Under the pieces are notes generated by a model. That model was not told where the DNA came from and ran no database searches. It saw nothing but the letters and a program-made list of their open reading frames with translations. The position numbers and the translations under genes were made by a program. This document shows, one piece after another, positions 8,230 to 16,698 of a DNA stretch of 64,000 nt. Each line of letters opens with the position of its first letter. Position 1 is the first letter of the stretch. This DNA is from Leisingera sp. ANG1. GTDB lineage: Bacteria > Pseudomonadota > Alphaproteobacteria > Rhodobacterales > Rhodobacteraceae. The DNA is taken from the NCBI RefSeq assembly GCF_000203975.2, contig NZ_AFCF02000008.1, forward strand, positions 704,983 through 768,982, written 5' to 3'.

Positions 8230-8682
8230 ATGGCAGGCAAAGTTGCAATGCGTACCGCAAGGGACCGGCTGCGCTATACCTTCAGCTTCGAAATCCTGCT
8301 GATGGCAATGCTGGTGCCCGTTGGCGCAGCATTCTTTGACAAACCGCTCAGCGACATCGGCCTCCTGGGCGCCTTCCTGTCCGTGAAGGCAATGCTGCTG
8401 AACCTCCTCTACAACTGGATCTTCGATCACGCGGATGCCAGAGCAGGCCGGGTCGCCAGCGACCGCTCGCCGCTGGGCCGCCTGCTCCATGCCGCAGGGT
8501 TCGAGGCAACGCTGCTGCTGACCTCGCTTCCGGTCTATATCTGGTGGCTGAACCTGGGCCTGCTGCAGGCGCTGGCCGCAGACCTGACGGTGACCTCCTT
8601 CGTGGTGGTCTACACCTACGGTTTCACCCTCGCCTATGACCGCCTGTTCCCGGTCGCAGCGGCGGAGAACAGCAGCGCCTGA
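8230..8682 (+). CDS. PACE-family multidrug/biogenic amine efflux transporter
   Basis: A 150-residue inner-membrane protein with two tandem bacterial transmembrane pair domains, exactly the size of AceI-type PACE pumps. All four signature motifs are visible: RLRYTFSFE (1A, with the conserved Glu), LLYNWIFD (1B), RLLHAAGFE (2A) and VYTYGFTLAYD (2B). The start ATG at 8230 follows AAAAGGAGG. PACE proteins export chlorhexidine, acriflavine or, physiologically, short diamines such as cadaverine and putrescine by proton antiport. The divergent LysR gene and its palindrome suggest substrate-induced expression. The substrate of this copy cannot be told from sequence. Confidence 0.9.
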   Translation: MAGKVAMRTARDRLRYTFSFEILLMAMLVPVGAAFFDKPLSDIGLLGAFLSVKAMLLNLLYNWIFDHADARAGRVASDRSPLGRLLHAAGFEATLLLTSLPVYIWWLNLGLLQALAADLTVTSFVVVYTYGFTLAYDRLFPVAAAENSSA

Positions 8683-8770
8683 CCTGCCGCCCGGCAGAGC
8701 CTGCGGTTTTATGCTATACTTGCGGCGCGCGGCACAGCGCATCCCATTCAGCAGCAACCGGAGGACAGCC

Positions 8771-9406
8771 ATGGCACATGTGGATTGGTATATCGAAGGC
8801 CCCAGCTTCGGGAACTGCAACTGCAACTACGGCTGCCCCTGCCAGTTCGAGGATCTGCCCACCCATGGGCATTGCACCGGGTTCGAGGTGATCCGTATCG
8901 ACAAGGGCCATTTCGGCGGCACCGACCTGACCGGCACCCGCGCAGCGCTGTTCTACGCCTGGCCCGGCCCGGTTTTCGAGGGCAAGGGGGCGCTGCAGGC
9001 GATCATCGACGACCGCGCCACCGACGCCCAGCGCGCGGCGCTGGAAACCGTGATGCTGGGCGGCGAAACCGATGAGGAAGCCACCCACTGGTGGGTGTTC
9101 CGCGCCATGTGCGACACCGTGCACGAGACGCTGATCAAGCGGATCGACTACGAAGTCGACATTGAAAACCGCACTGCCAAACTGGACATCGAAGGGCTGG
9201 TCACCTCAACCGGCCGGCCGATCCAGGCCCCGCATGGCGGCGGCGAGCACCGGGTCCGGATCGACATCCCCGGCGGCATCGAGTTCACCCTGGCCGAGAT
9301 CGGCAGCGCCAGCACCAAGTCTGACGCGGCGATCAAGCTGGACCTGGATGACAGCTATGGCCAATGGGCCATCATCCGCCACGGTCCGCACGGAATCGCG
9401 GCCTGA
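8771..9406 (+). CDS. DUF1326 domain-containing protein
   Basis: A 211-residue soluble protein matching the DUF1326 family: the N-terminal Cys-rich segment NCNCNYGCPCQF (about residues 17-28) is the family hallmark and could bind metal or form disulfides. The rest is predicted mixed alpha/beta with the typical IDYEVDIENRTAKLDIEGLV segment. The start ATG at 8771 follows GGAGGACAGCC. It follows the PACE gene by about 90 bases on the same strand and may share its transcript. No reaction is known for the family. Confidence 0.85.
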   Translation: MAHVDWYIEGPSFGNCNCNYGCPCQFEDLPTHGHCTGFEVIRIDKGHFGGTDLTGTRAALFYAWPGPVFEGKGALQAIIDDRATDAQRAALETVMLGGETDEEATHWWVFRAMCDTVHETLIKRIDYEVDIENRTAKLDIEGLVTSTGRPIQAPHGGGEHRVRIDIPGGIEFTLAEIGSASTKSDAAIKLDLDDSYGQWAIIRHGPHGIAA

Positions 9407-9526
9407 TATGCCCGCTCCGCTGGTGTAACAGGCGTTTCCAGACCTGTCGCTGTCGCCCGCAGGCCTGCACAGTGTGCATCCTGTTGCATCTTATCTGCGT
9501 ATTCCACTCAACTTATGAGGCCAGTG

Positions 9527-9880
9527 ATGGAAACCTACTCCGGGACCTGCCATTGTGGCGCAGTCCGCTTCACCTTCCGCACCCGGGAAATCTCCAGCGC
9601 CATGCTTTGCGACTGCTCGATTTGCTCCCGCAGAGGGGCTGGCTTGACACCGGAAACCATCCCGCCCGCCGATATGCACATCACGGCTGCCCCCGGCACC
9701 CTGAAAACCTACCAGTTCGGCACCAAGACCGCGCAGCACCATTTCTGCGGCACATGCGGCATCCACACCTTTGTGGAAACCCGCCTCAACCCTGGGCACT
9801 ACCGGGTGAACCTCGGCTGCATCAAGGGACTGGATGCGCTGCGGCTGCCATCAGAAATCTACGACGGCCAAAACCTCTGA
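9527..9880 (+). CDS. GFA-family (CENP-V/GFA) zinc protein
   Basis: A 117-residue protein of the glutathione-dependent formaldehyde-activating (GFA/CENP-V) fold. Zinc ligands are visible in order: GTCHCGAVRF, LCDCSICSRRG and FCGTCGIHTF. The start at 9527 (METYSGTCHCG) is favoured because GAGG lies six bases upstream; an in-frame ATG four codons earlier overlaps that site. Most members of this fold are not proven formaldehyde-activating enzymes, so only the fold is asserted. A class III alcohol dehydrogenase that could use S-hydroxymethylglutathione exists at 53597 but is far away. Confidence 0.85.
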   Translation: METYSGTCHCGAVRFTFRTREISSAMLCDCSICSRRGAGLTPETIPPADMHITAAPGTLKTYQFGTKTAQHHFCGTCGIHTFVETRLNPGHYRVNLGCIKGLDALRLPSEIYDGQNL

Positions 9881-9883
9881 GCC

Positions 9884-11050
9884 TCAGCCCTTGCCACCCT
9901 CATCCGGCTTCTTCTTCCAGCGCTTTTGGTTGAACGGGTACAGGAATTGCCGCCAGTAGCCGTTTGGCACCGTGTCACCGGCCACCCCGTATTTCGACGG
10001 CCATTCCTTCTCCGGCAGGTGGTGGGTGCCAAACAGCCAGTCATAGAGCGGGAAATGCGAGGCATAGTTGATGTCGATCGCCGCCCGCTCGCTGCCATGA
10101 TGCCAATGGTGATAGCGCGGGGTGACCAGGAACCGCTCCACAAAGCCCAGCTTCCAGCCGATATTGGCGTGGATGAAGCTAGAGTAGAAATAGACGATCA
10201 GCAGATAGCCCTGGATCGCCTCCGGCTTGAAGCCGAGCGTAAACATCGGCACTGCAGTCAGCCCGCGCAGCACCGCGATCTCGATGAAATGCATCCGCGC
10301 CCCGGCCAGCCAGTCCATCTTCTTGGCCGAGTGGTGGATCGCATGAAAATGCCACAGCGCCGGAAAGGTGTGAAAGGCGCGGTGCACCCAGTACTGCACG
10401 AAATCCGTTGCTGCCATGATGATCAGCACCTGCACCGCAAAGGGCAGATTGGTGATATGGGCGCGGATCCCCTCCAGGTCGAACTCGGTGTTCACATAGT
10501 TCGCGGGCGCCATGGTCAGGAACGTCAGCACCTGCACCAGCATGGAACTGATCAGATAATAGAACATGTCCTCGCGCCATTCGGTGCGGAACACGGTCTG
10601 CTCGCGCCGCGCCGGAAAGACCCGCTCCAGCGGCACGAACAGAAAACCCACCAGCAGCACGTTCACGACAAAATAGTCGAGCCCGAAATACAAGCTCTGC
10701 GGGGCCTCGCCCGCGTGCTGCGGCTGCGCCGTGGCCATCAGCGAGGCTACTACAGACAGACCCAGCGCCGCCCAGCCCAGGCTTTTCTGGCGGCTCAGGA
10801 TCAGGCTCAGCAGCGACAGCGCATAGCCCGCCAGAAGCACAAACCGCAGGAAGGCGGTCACATAGCCGCTGGAATGCACAAATGCGATCTGCGGATAAGA
10901 GAACGTCTCAGGGTACCAGCGCAGCAGCACCAGCAGCAGCCCGGTAATGGCCGCCAAGAGCGCCATCGAGCCCGACAGCCAGCCGCTGCCCAGCGGCCGA
11001 ACCTCGCGCGGGGATTCCAGTTGCGCGATCACATCCCGGATGAATTTCAT
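9884..11050 (-). CDS. Sterol desaturase / fatty acid hydroxylase family membrane di-iron enzyme
   Basis: A 388-residue integral membrane protein. The start at 11050 (MKFIRDVIAQLESP) is preferred over an upstream ATG that adds ten residues. Several hydrophobic segments occupy residues 28-160. The catalytic histidine cluster of the fatty acid hydroxylase superfamily follows: HRAFHTFPALWHFHAIHH (HxxxH and HxxHH) and later YHHWHH. These His residues hold the di-iron site for hydroxylation or desaturation of a lipid. The long N-terminal membrane region resembles bacterial proteins of the AGMO/ERG3-like branch. It converges on the GFA gene, with stop codons only a few bases apart. The lipid substrate is unknown. 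Confidence 0.85.
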   Translation of the reverse strand: MKFIRDVIAQLESPREVRPLGSGWLSGSMALLAAITGLLLVLLRWYPETFSYPQIAFVHSSGYVTAFLRFVLLAGYALSLLSLILSRQKSLGWAALGLSVVASLMATAQPQHAGEAPQSLYFGLDYFVVNVLLVGFLFVPLERVFPARREQTVFRTEWREDMFYYLISSMLVQVLTFLTMAPANYVNTEFDLEGIRAHITNLPFAVQVLIIMAATDFVQYWVHRAFHTFPALWHFHAIHHSAKKMDWLAGARMHFIEIAVLRGLTAVPMFTLGFKPEAIQGYLLIVYFYSSFIHANIGWKLGFVERFLVTPRYHHWHHGSERAAIDINYASHFPLYDWLFGTHHLPEKEWPSKYGVAGDTVPNGYWRQFLYPFNQKRWKKKPDEGGKG

Positions 11051-11148
11051 GCCTGCCTCATTGCCGCCGTTCCGGCGCAACCTGCCACAGATAGCAGCGG
11101 CCTGCGACTACGGAAATCATGACACCGGCCAGCCGTCCTCGCCGGGCG

Positions 11149-11937
11149 TCACACCAGCCGCCGCATCATCGCCAGCAGCGACTGGCGGCTGGCATAGCCC
11201 AGCCTTTGCGCCACCTGGTCCAACCGCGCGCCGCGCGCCGCTTCCCGCAGTGCGATCTGGCAGCGCAGCCGGTCGCGCCAGCCACCGAAACTCAGCCCCG
11301 TCTGCTGCTGGAACCGGCGGGTGAAGCTGCGGCGGCTCATCCCTGCCAGCGCCGCCCAATGGTCCAGCGTGTGCGGCGCGCCCGGTGCGCCGATCAGCGC
11401 ATCGCAGACCCGCTGCAGCCGCGCGTCCGCAGGGTACGGCAGCGCCAGCGGGGATTTCGGCGCCGCCGCCAGTTCTATCAGGATCAGCTGGCTCAGATGG
11501 TGTGCCCGCGGCGGCAGCGGCCAGGGATTGTTCATGGCGCACAGCGCCGCAATCAGCCCCGCCAGCAGCGGCTCCACGGTCACCGCCCGGCACTCCGCCA
11601 TCATCTCCGCCCCTGGTGCCGCCGGATCGATATAGAGCGACTGCAGCTGCACTTCGCCCGCCATGCGGATCTCATGCAGCACCCCTGCAGGCACGATCAG
11701 CCCCGACCCCGCAGGCACCGCCCAAGTGGTGCCGCCGGCCTCTGCCATCATCAGCCCGGCCACCGCATAGACCAGCTGGTGGCGCGGATGATCATGCCAG
11801 GCAGAGACATAGCCGTCCGCATAGGTGCGCGCATAGGATGCCACCCCATGCGGCAGCATCTGCACCGCATCGGAGGAGGACGGTCCCCGCCGCCGGATAT
11901 CCGCATTCTGGCCCATTTGCGCAAAAACTGGCCCCAT
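11149..11937 (-). CDS. AraC-family regulator with cupin N-terminal domain
   Basis: A 262-residue protein. The N-terminal part (about 30-130) is an AraC-type cupin (SAWHDHPRHQLVYAVAGLMMAEAGG, then VPAGSGLIVPAGVLHEI), and the C-terminal part (about 165-262) holds two helix-turn-helix motifs (WAALAGMSRRSFTRRFQQQTG and VAQRLGYASRQSLLAMMRRL). The gene is divergent from the flavoprotein gene at 11985 with only 47 bases between, so it most likely controls that gene and itself. The ligand is unknown. Confidence 0.9.
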   Translation of the reverse strand: MGPVFAQMGQNADIRRRGPSSSDAVQMLPHGVASYARTYADGYVSAWHDHPRHQLVYAVAGLMMAEAGGTTWAVPAGSGLIVPAGVLHEIRMAGEVQLQSLYIDPAAPGAEMMAECRAVTVEPLLAGLIAALCAMNNPWPLPPRAHHLSQLILIELAAAPKSPLALPYPADARLQRVCDALIGAPGAPHTLDHWAALAGMSRRSFTRRFQQQTGLSFGGWRDRLRCQIALREAARGARLDQVAQRLGYASRQSLLAMMRRLV

Positions 11938-11984
11938 CGCCGCGAAAGGGCAAGCTAAAACGCAACCAAAAGGAGGCCGGCCCC

Positions 11985-12587
11985 ATGCAGACCATCACCA
12001 GCACCAATGAGCTTGAAGAGATCTACGGCGCCCCGGTGCCGCAATCGCTGACCAAGGTCACCACCCGCCTGACGCCGCTCTACCGCGACTGGATCGGCGC
12101 CTCGAGGTTCCTGGTGCTGTCCACCGTTGGCCCCGAGGGCACAGACGCCACCCCGCGCGGCGATGACGGCCCTGTGGTGCATATGGCGGACGAGCGCACC
12201 CTCTGGCTGCCCGACTGGCGCGGCAACAACCGCATCGACAGCTTGCGCAATATCGTCCGCGACAGCCGCGTCAGCCTGATGTTCATGGTGCCTGGCTGCA
12301 ACAACGTGGTTCGGGTGAACGGCACCGCCGTGCTGACCGCGGACGAGGCCATTCGCTCCCATTTTGCCCGCAAATCCCTGCGGCCCGCGACTGTGGCGGT
12401 AATCACGATTCAAGAGCTCTATTTCCAATGCGCCAAGGCGCTGATGCGCTCCCGCCTGTGGGACCTGGAGGCGAACCGCCCCGCGGTGCCCACCGCTGGC
12501 CAGTTCCTGAAAGAGCAGGAGGAGAGCTTTGAGGCAGAGGCATATGACGCAGGATATGCGGAATACGCCAAGTCCCGCATGTGGTGA
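11985..12587 (+). CDS. Pyridoxamine 5'-phosphate oxidase-like FMN-binding protein
   Basis: A 200-residue flavoprotein of the PPOX split-barrel superfamily, of the subgroup often labelled MSMEG_1061-like. The split-barrel core is visible from about residue 36 (DWIGASRFLVLSTVGPEGTDATPRGD) to 120 (NNVVRVNGTAVLT), and the C-terminal third carries YFQCAKALMRSRLW, the conserved helical end of this subgroup. AGGAGG lies eight bases before the ATG. The likely function is FMN- or F420-dependent reduction, or a heme/pyridoxal-related reaction; the substrate cannot be read. It is divergent from an AraC regulator. Confidence 0.85.
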   Translation: MQTITSTNELEEIYGAPVPQSLTKVTTRLTPLYRDWIGASRFLVLSTVGPEGTDATPRGDDGPVVHMADERTLWLPDWRGNNRIDSLRNIVRDSRVSLMFMVPGCNNVVRVNGTAVLTADEAIRSHFARKSLRPATVAVITIQELYFQCAKALMRSRLWDLEANRPAVPTAGQFLKEQEESFEAEAYDAGYAEYAKSRMW

Positions 12588-12737
12588 TGGCGTTTCCGCG
12601 GCTGCCCGTCTGGTCCAGCGAGGCAAACGCATGCCGCAGCAGACAGTTTTTCCCGCAAGTGCGGCACCTTAGCGCTTGCCAGCAGGCAGGCAACCTGTGC
12701 AAGTTGCAGACCTGCCGTCCCAAAGAGATGTACTGCC

Positions 12738-13787
12738 GTGCCCACACAAATGGACCGCACCAGCCAGACCTGGAAGGTCACGCCAGACCTGCTGGGCATC
12801 ATCGACGCCTCCGGCATCTTCACAGACACAAACCCGGCCTGGTTCACCACGCTGGGCCTGCTGCCGGAAGAGATCGAAAGCCGCCAGTTCTTCGACTTCC
12901 TGCACCCCGACGACATGTCCCGGACCGAGGCCGCCTTTGAGCGCGTCAAGCAGGGCAAGCCGGTGCTGCAGTTCGAAAACCGCTACCGGCACAAGGACGG
13001 CAGCTATCGCTGGCTGTCCTGGAACGCGGTTCCGGAAGGCGAACGCTTTTACTGCAGTGCCCGGGATGTAACCAAAGCCAAGGAAAACGCCGCCAATCTG
13101 GCCTCCCGCGAGCAGGAAGCCCATTTCCGCGAGCAGTTCATCGCTGTGCTGGGCCATGACCTGCGCAACCCGCTGTCGGCGATCGGCGCCACGCTGCGGC
13201 TGTTGGAGAATGAACCGCAATCAGCCAAGGCGCTGGAGATCCTGGCGCTCGGGCGCCAGTCCGTCACCCGGATGTCGGCGCTGATCAACGACATTCTGGA
13301 CTTTGCCCGGTCGCGCCTTGGAGAAGGCATTGAAATCACGCGGTCGGACAGCGCGGAGCTGCGGCCGGTCCTGGCGCAAACGGTTGAGGAAATCCGGCTG
13401 GCAAATCCGGGCACCCCGATCACCGAGAACTACAGTTTCACCGACCCGCTGAACTGCGACACGGACCGCATTGCGCAGCTGGTCTCCAACCTTCTGTCCA
13501 ATGCAGTGACTCACGGCGCCCAAGGCAAACCGGTCATCGTGACAGCCCGCGAGGACGGCAGCGATTTCACTCTGTCCGTCGCCAACCAGGGGGATCCGAT
13601 CCCCGAAGCAACCATGGCGCTGCTGTTCGAACCCTTCACCCGCACCGACACCCGCGAGTCGCAGAACGGCCTGGGCCTCGGCCTCTACATCGCCCAGCAG
13701 ATCGCCAGGGCGCATGGTGGCCTGATCGTGGCAGCGTCGGATCGCCAGCAGACCATCTTTACCCTGCGGATGCCGCGCCAAGGCTGA
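12738..13787 (+). CDS. PAS-domain sensor histidine kinase
   Basis: A 349-residue cytoplasmic kinase with no membrane segment. The PAS domain (about 15-115) contains LGIIDASGIFTDTNPAWFTTLG, FDFLHPDD and the PAC motif RYRHKDGSYRWLSW. The dimerisation/phosphoacceptor domain has the H-box FIAVLGHDLRNPLSAIGATL (phospho-His near residue 140). The HATPase domain shows QLVSNLLSNAVTHG (N-box), DTRESQNGLGLGLYIAQQI (G-box). The GTG at 12738 is the longest start; ATG four codons later is an alternative. No response regulator is adjacent, so it is an orphan kinase. The PAS ligand is unknown; no flavin Cys or heme His is obvious. Confidence 0.9.
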   Translation: MPTQMDRTSQTWKVTPDLLGIIDASGIFTDTNPAWFTTLGLLPEEIESRQFFDFLHPDDMSRTEAAFERVKQGKPVLQFENRYRHKDGSYRWLSWNAVPEGERFYCSARDVTKAKENAANLASREQEAHFREQFIAVLGHDLRNPLSAIGATLRLLENEPQSAKALEILALGRQSVTRMSALINDILDFARSRLGEGIEITRSDSAELRPVLAQTVEEIRLANPGTPITENYSFTDPLNCDTDRIAQLVSNLLSNAVTHGAQGKPVIVTAREDGSDFTLSVANQGDPIPEATMALLFEPFTRTDTRESQNGLGLGLYIAQQIARAHGGLIVAASDRQQTIFTLRMPRQG

Positions 13788-13896
13788 GCACGGCAGGGGT
13801 CAGCAAATATTCGGTGCTGTTTTCTGCACCTCAGCACTGGGAACTGGTTTTTCACCACCTCTCCCGCTACCCTGACACAGTGGGGAGGGCCAGCTG

Positions 13897-15636
13897 ATGG
13901 AGCGCCGCCTGGCTGCAATTCTGGCAGCCGATGTCGTGGGTTATTCAAAACTTGTCCAGGCGGACGAGGCGGCAACGCTCAAACGGATGAAGGAGATTTG
14001 GGACGAAATCTTCTTCCCGCTGGTGACCGGAAACAGGGGCCGCATCTTCAAGACCATGGGCGATGGCGCCCTTGCCGAATTCGCCAGCGCCGTGGATGCG
14101 GTGGAATGTGCGGTTGCGCTGCAAAACGCTCTGCGCGCAAGAAATTCTGAAAACGCAGATCTGGACCCGATTGATTTCAGGATAGGCATCAACCTGGGCG
14201 ACATCGTTGTCGAGGGCGACGACGTGCTGGGTGAAGGCGTCAACGTCGCCGCCCGGCTGGAAGCCGCCGCGCCCTGCGGCGGCGTTCTGACCTCCGACTA
14301 CGTGCACAGCCAGGTCCGCGGCAAAGTGGGCGCCACCTTCATCGACGCCGGCCAGATCAGCCTCAAAAACATCGACGGCCCCTTCCGGGTCTGGCGCTGG
14401 GACGGCGGCACGTCCACAGCCAAACCTGCAGCCCGGAAACGGGAAAAACTGTCCATCGCTGTGCTGCCGTTCACCAACATGTCCGCCGACCCAGAGCAGG
14501 AGTTTCTTGCAGACGGGCTAAGCGAGGACATCATCACCGGGCTGTCGAAAATCCGCTGGTTCCTGGTGATCGCCCGCAATTCCACCTTCACCTACAAAGG
14601 CCAGGCCGTCGACATCAAACGCGTCGCCGCCGAACTTGGCGTTCGCTACGTGCTCGAGGGCAGCGTGCGGCGGGCCGGCAGCCGCGTCCGCGTCACCGCG
14701 CAGCTGATTGATGCGCCGACCGGACTGCATGTCTGGGCGGAACATTACGACCGTGAGCTGCAGGATATTTTCGATCTGCAGGACGAGATCACCCGGACCA
14801 TCGTCGGCCGGGTGGAGCCGGAAATGGCCGCTGCCGAACGCGAGAAGGCAATCAGCCGCAGAACAGAAAGCCTGGATGCCTGGGCCTGCTACCAGCGCGG
14901 CCTCTGGCACATGTGGGACTACAGCCGCGAGGACCACCAGAAGTCTCTGGACCTTCTCCGGCGGGCAACAGAGCTTGATCCGGAGTTTTCCACCGCGCAC
15001 GCGTATCTGTGCTACGCCTACTATGAGGGCGTGGTAATGGGCTGGCCGGACGACCCGGAGCACCATCTGGAACTGGGCATGGCGTCCGCACGCCGCGCCT
15101 TGCAGATCGACGACACCGACCCGGTGGGTTATTTCGCCATCGGCCGGATCCACATGATGCAGGGCAGCCACGACTTGTCGATTGCAGCGCTGCAGCGGGC
15201 GATCCAGCTCAACCCCAGCTTCAGCCAGGCGCACCACGGGCTGGGCATGGTGCTGACCCTGGCCGGCCGCCTGGACGAAGCGCGCGCCTGCGAAGAACGT
15301 GTCGAGCCGTTGAGCCCGCGCGATCCGATCCTCTGGGCGACGACAATTACCCATGCGCTGGCGGATGTGCTGGCCGGAGATACAGAGGCCGCCCTGGCCT
15401 GGGTGGACAAGACAATGCAGCTGCCCCGGGCAACCGGCTATTGGCCGCATGCGGTCAAGGCAGCCGCCCTGGTGCAGGCCGGGCGGCTGGACGAGGCCAG
15501 GGTCTCAGTACAGGCCGCGATTGGCGAACTGCCGAAACTATCCCTCAGCTACCTGGCCCGCAGCCTGCCGGTCAAACATCCCGGCGGCCTGGATCCCTAT
15601 CTGAACGCGCTCCGTACGGCAGGGTTGCCGGAATAG
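13897..15636 (+). CDS. Class III adenylate cyclase with TolB-like and TPR domains (cyclase 1, soluble)
   Basis: A 579-residue protein. The N-terminal cyclase domain (1-165) has both metal Asp residues (AADVVGYS, Asp12; KTMGDG, Asp56), the adenine-specifying Lys52, and DVLGEGVNVAARLE with the adenine Asp seven residues before the catalytic Asn and the following Arg. It is therefore predicted active on ATP. A TolB-like domain follows (about 185-310, IAVLPFTNMSADPEQEFLADGLSEDI) and then TPR repeats to the end. Unlike the two paralogues at 35-40 kb it has no transmembrane segment. The start ATG follows GGGAGGGCCAGCTG. It ends close to the rplT terminator. The TolB-TPR part probably controls the cyclase through protein partners. 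Confidence 0.9.
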   Translation: MERRLAAILAADVVGYSKLVQADEAATLKRMKEIWDEIFFPLVTGNRGRIFKTMGDGALAEFASAVDAVECAVALQNALRARNSENADLDPIDFRIGINLGDIVVEGDDVLGEGVNVAARLEAAAPCGGVLTSDYVHSQVRGKVGATFIDAGQISLKNIDGPFRVWRWDGGTSTAKPAARKREKLSIAVLPFTNMSADPEQEFLADGLSEDIITGLSKIRWFLVIARNSTFTYKGQAVDIKRVAAELGVRYVLEGSVRRAGSRVRVTAQLIDAPTGLHVWAEHYDRELQDIFDLQDEITRTIVGRVEPEMAAAEREKAISRRTESLDAWACYQRGLWHMWDYSREDHQKSLDLLRRATELDPEFSTAHAYLCYAYYEGVVMGWPDDPEHHLELGMASARRALQIDDTDPVGYFAIGRIHMMQGSHDLSIAALQRAIQLNPSFSQAHHGLGMVLTLAGRLDEARACEERVEPLSPRDPILWATTITHALADVLAGDTEAALAWVDKTMQLPRATGYWPHAVKAAALVQAGRLDEARVSVQAAIGELPKLSLSYLARSLPVKHPGGLDPYLNALRTAGLPE

Positions 15637-15647
15637 CGGCAACAAAA

Positions 15648-15671
15648 AAGGCCGCCCCGATGGGCGGCCTT
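15648..15671 (-). terminator. Rho-independent terminator of rpmI-rplT
   Basis: AAGGCCGCCC (15648-15657), loop CGAT, GGGCGGCCTT (15662-15671). On the minus strand the stem is followed by a U-run (bases 15643-15649 read as A on plus). It lies 24 bases after the rplT stop and may also serve the converging cyclase gene. Confidence 0.85.
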
Positions 15672-15694
15672 CTCTGAATTCGAACTCTGGAACC

Positions 15695-16060
15695 TTAGGC
15701 TGCCAGCGCGTCCTGCGCCTGACGGACGATCGCACCGAAGGCTTCGGGCTCGTGCACGGCCAGGTCGGCCAGAACCTTGCGGTCCACTTCGATGCCGGCC
15801 AGGGTCAGGCCGTTGATGAAGCGGGAGTACGTCAGCGCTTCGTCGTGCGAACGCACAGCAGCGTTGATACGCTGGATCCACAGCGCGCGGAAGTTGCGCT
15901 TGCGGTTCTTACGGTCGCGGGTTGCGTACTGGTTGGCCTTGTCGACGGCCTGACGGGCAACCTTGAAGGTGTTCTTGCGGCGGCCGTAGTAACCTTTGGC
16001 TGCCTTGATGACCTTCTTGTGACGGGCGTGAGTTGTGGTACCACCTTTAACGCGGGACAT
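15695..16060 (-). CDS. rplT: 50S ribosomal protein L20
   Basis: A 121-residue L20, full length, beginning [28 protein letters not shown]. The basic N-terminal extension that threads into 23S rRNA and the globular C-terminal domain ([21 protein letters not shown]) are both present. It is translated 15 bases after rpmI on the same transcript and ends just before a strong terminator. L20 is needed for early assembly of the large subunit. infC, usually upstream of rpmI-rplT, is not in this window. Confidence 0.98.
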   Translation of the reverse strand: MSRVKGGTTTHARHKKVIKAAKGYYGRRKNTFKVARQAVDKANQYATRDRKNRKRNFRALWIQRINAAVRSHDEALTYSRFINGLTLAGIEVDRKVLADLAVHEPEAFGAIVRQAQDALAA

Positions 16061-16075
16061 ATCTCAGATCTCCTC

Positions 16076-16276
16076 TTAGCGGTCGTAGGGCATGAAGCCC
16101 TTGACGATCTTTGCGTCCGGTGCGGACAGGGTGGTGGTGCCGCGGGCGTCACGGATGAACTTGGTGGTGCGCTTGATCATGCCGTGGCGCTTGCCGGCCT
16201 GACCCGCTTTCACCTTGCCGGTGGCGGTAATCTTGAAGCGCTTCTTGGCGCTCGACTTTGTCTTCATCTTGGGCAT
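16076..16276 (-). CDS. rpmI: 50S ribosomal protein L35
   Basis: A 66-residue L35 starting [17 protein letters not shown] at 16276; an in-frame upstream ATG adds 15 residues with no similarity and is rejected. The strongly basic composition and the central [14 protein letters not shown] segment are standard. It is the first gene of the rpmI-rplT pair, which ends at a clear terminator. Confidence 0.98.
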   Translation of the reverse strand: MPKMKTKSSAKKRFKITATGKVKAGQAGKRHGMIKRTTKFIRDARGTTTLSAPDAKIVKGFMPYDR

Positions 16277-16338
16277 TTCCGTCTCCTTCAATGCAGGTTC
16301 GCTAGACGCGCGACTCGGCATGCCTCGACGGCCGGCCG

Positions 16339-16376
16339 CGCGGAACAGAGCTGCCCTTTAAGCAATGCTGGCAGGA
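16339..16376 (-). promoter_or_regulatory. Possible promoter of rpmI-rplT
   Basis: On the minus strand TTGCCC and TTAAAG are separated by 16 bases, roughly 75 bases upstream of the rpmI start. The match to a sigma-70 promoter is partial, and this is only a suggestion. Confidence 0.25.
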
Positions 16377-16392
16377 TGGGCAAGCGGATTCT

Positions 16393-16614
16393 CTAAAGAA
16401 GGCGCCCGACGACCCTGAAAAACACGTCCGGGATCTCATCAATCGCATATCCGCCAGGTTTCTGCACCACGGCATAGGCGATCAGCGAGATGGCGATCAA
16501 TATGGTGAGAATTGACGCCCGCGGCGGGCGGCGTTCACTCAGGGAGGACATGACCGATGGCACCGTGAATGCCGCAATCACCAGTCCCAGGATCAACGCC
16601 AGATCCGTATCCAT
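16393..16614 (-). CDS. Small two-helix inner-membrane protein
   Basis: A 73-residue protein starting MDTDLALILGLVIAAFTVPSV at 16614, with GGGGGAGA upstream supporting this start over a longer frame that begins at 16677. It has two hydrophobic helices (about residues 4-22 and 34-53) linked by a short basic loop (SERRPPRAS), so both ends should be on the same side of the membrane. It lies between pyruvate kinase and rpmI on the same strand. No function is recognised. Confidence 0.75.
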   Translation of the reverse strand: MDTDLALILGLVIAAFTVPSVMSSLSERRPPRASILTILIAISLIAYAVVQKPGGYAIDEIPDVFFRVVGRLL

Positions 16615-16698
16615 GAACCATCTCCCCCATGACCTCAGCAGCCTGAGAGATGGTAGGGGCAGCCGGAAGCATTTCAATCGCCGCCGGCCGCCTTGGGG

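Noticed and set aside
9527-9880. Naming the GFA-fold gene gfa, a formaldehyde-activating enzyme
   Set aside because: Only the zinc fold is visible, most members lack that activity, and the glutathione-dependent dehydrogenase gene is 44 kb away.
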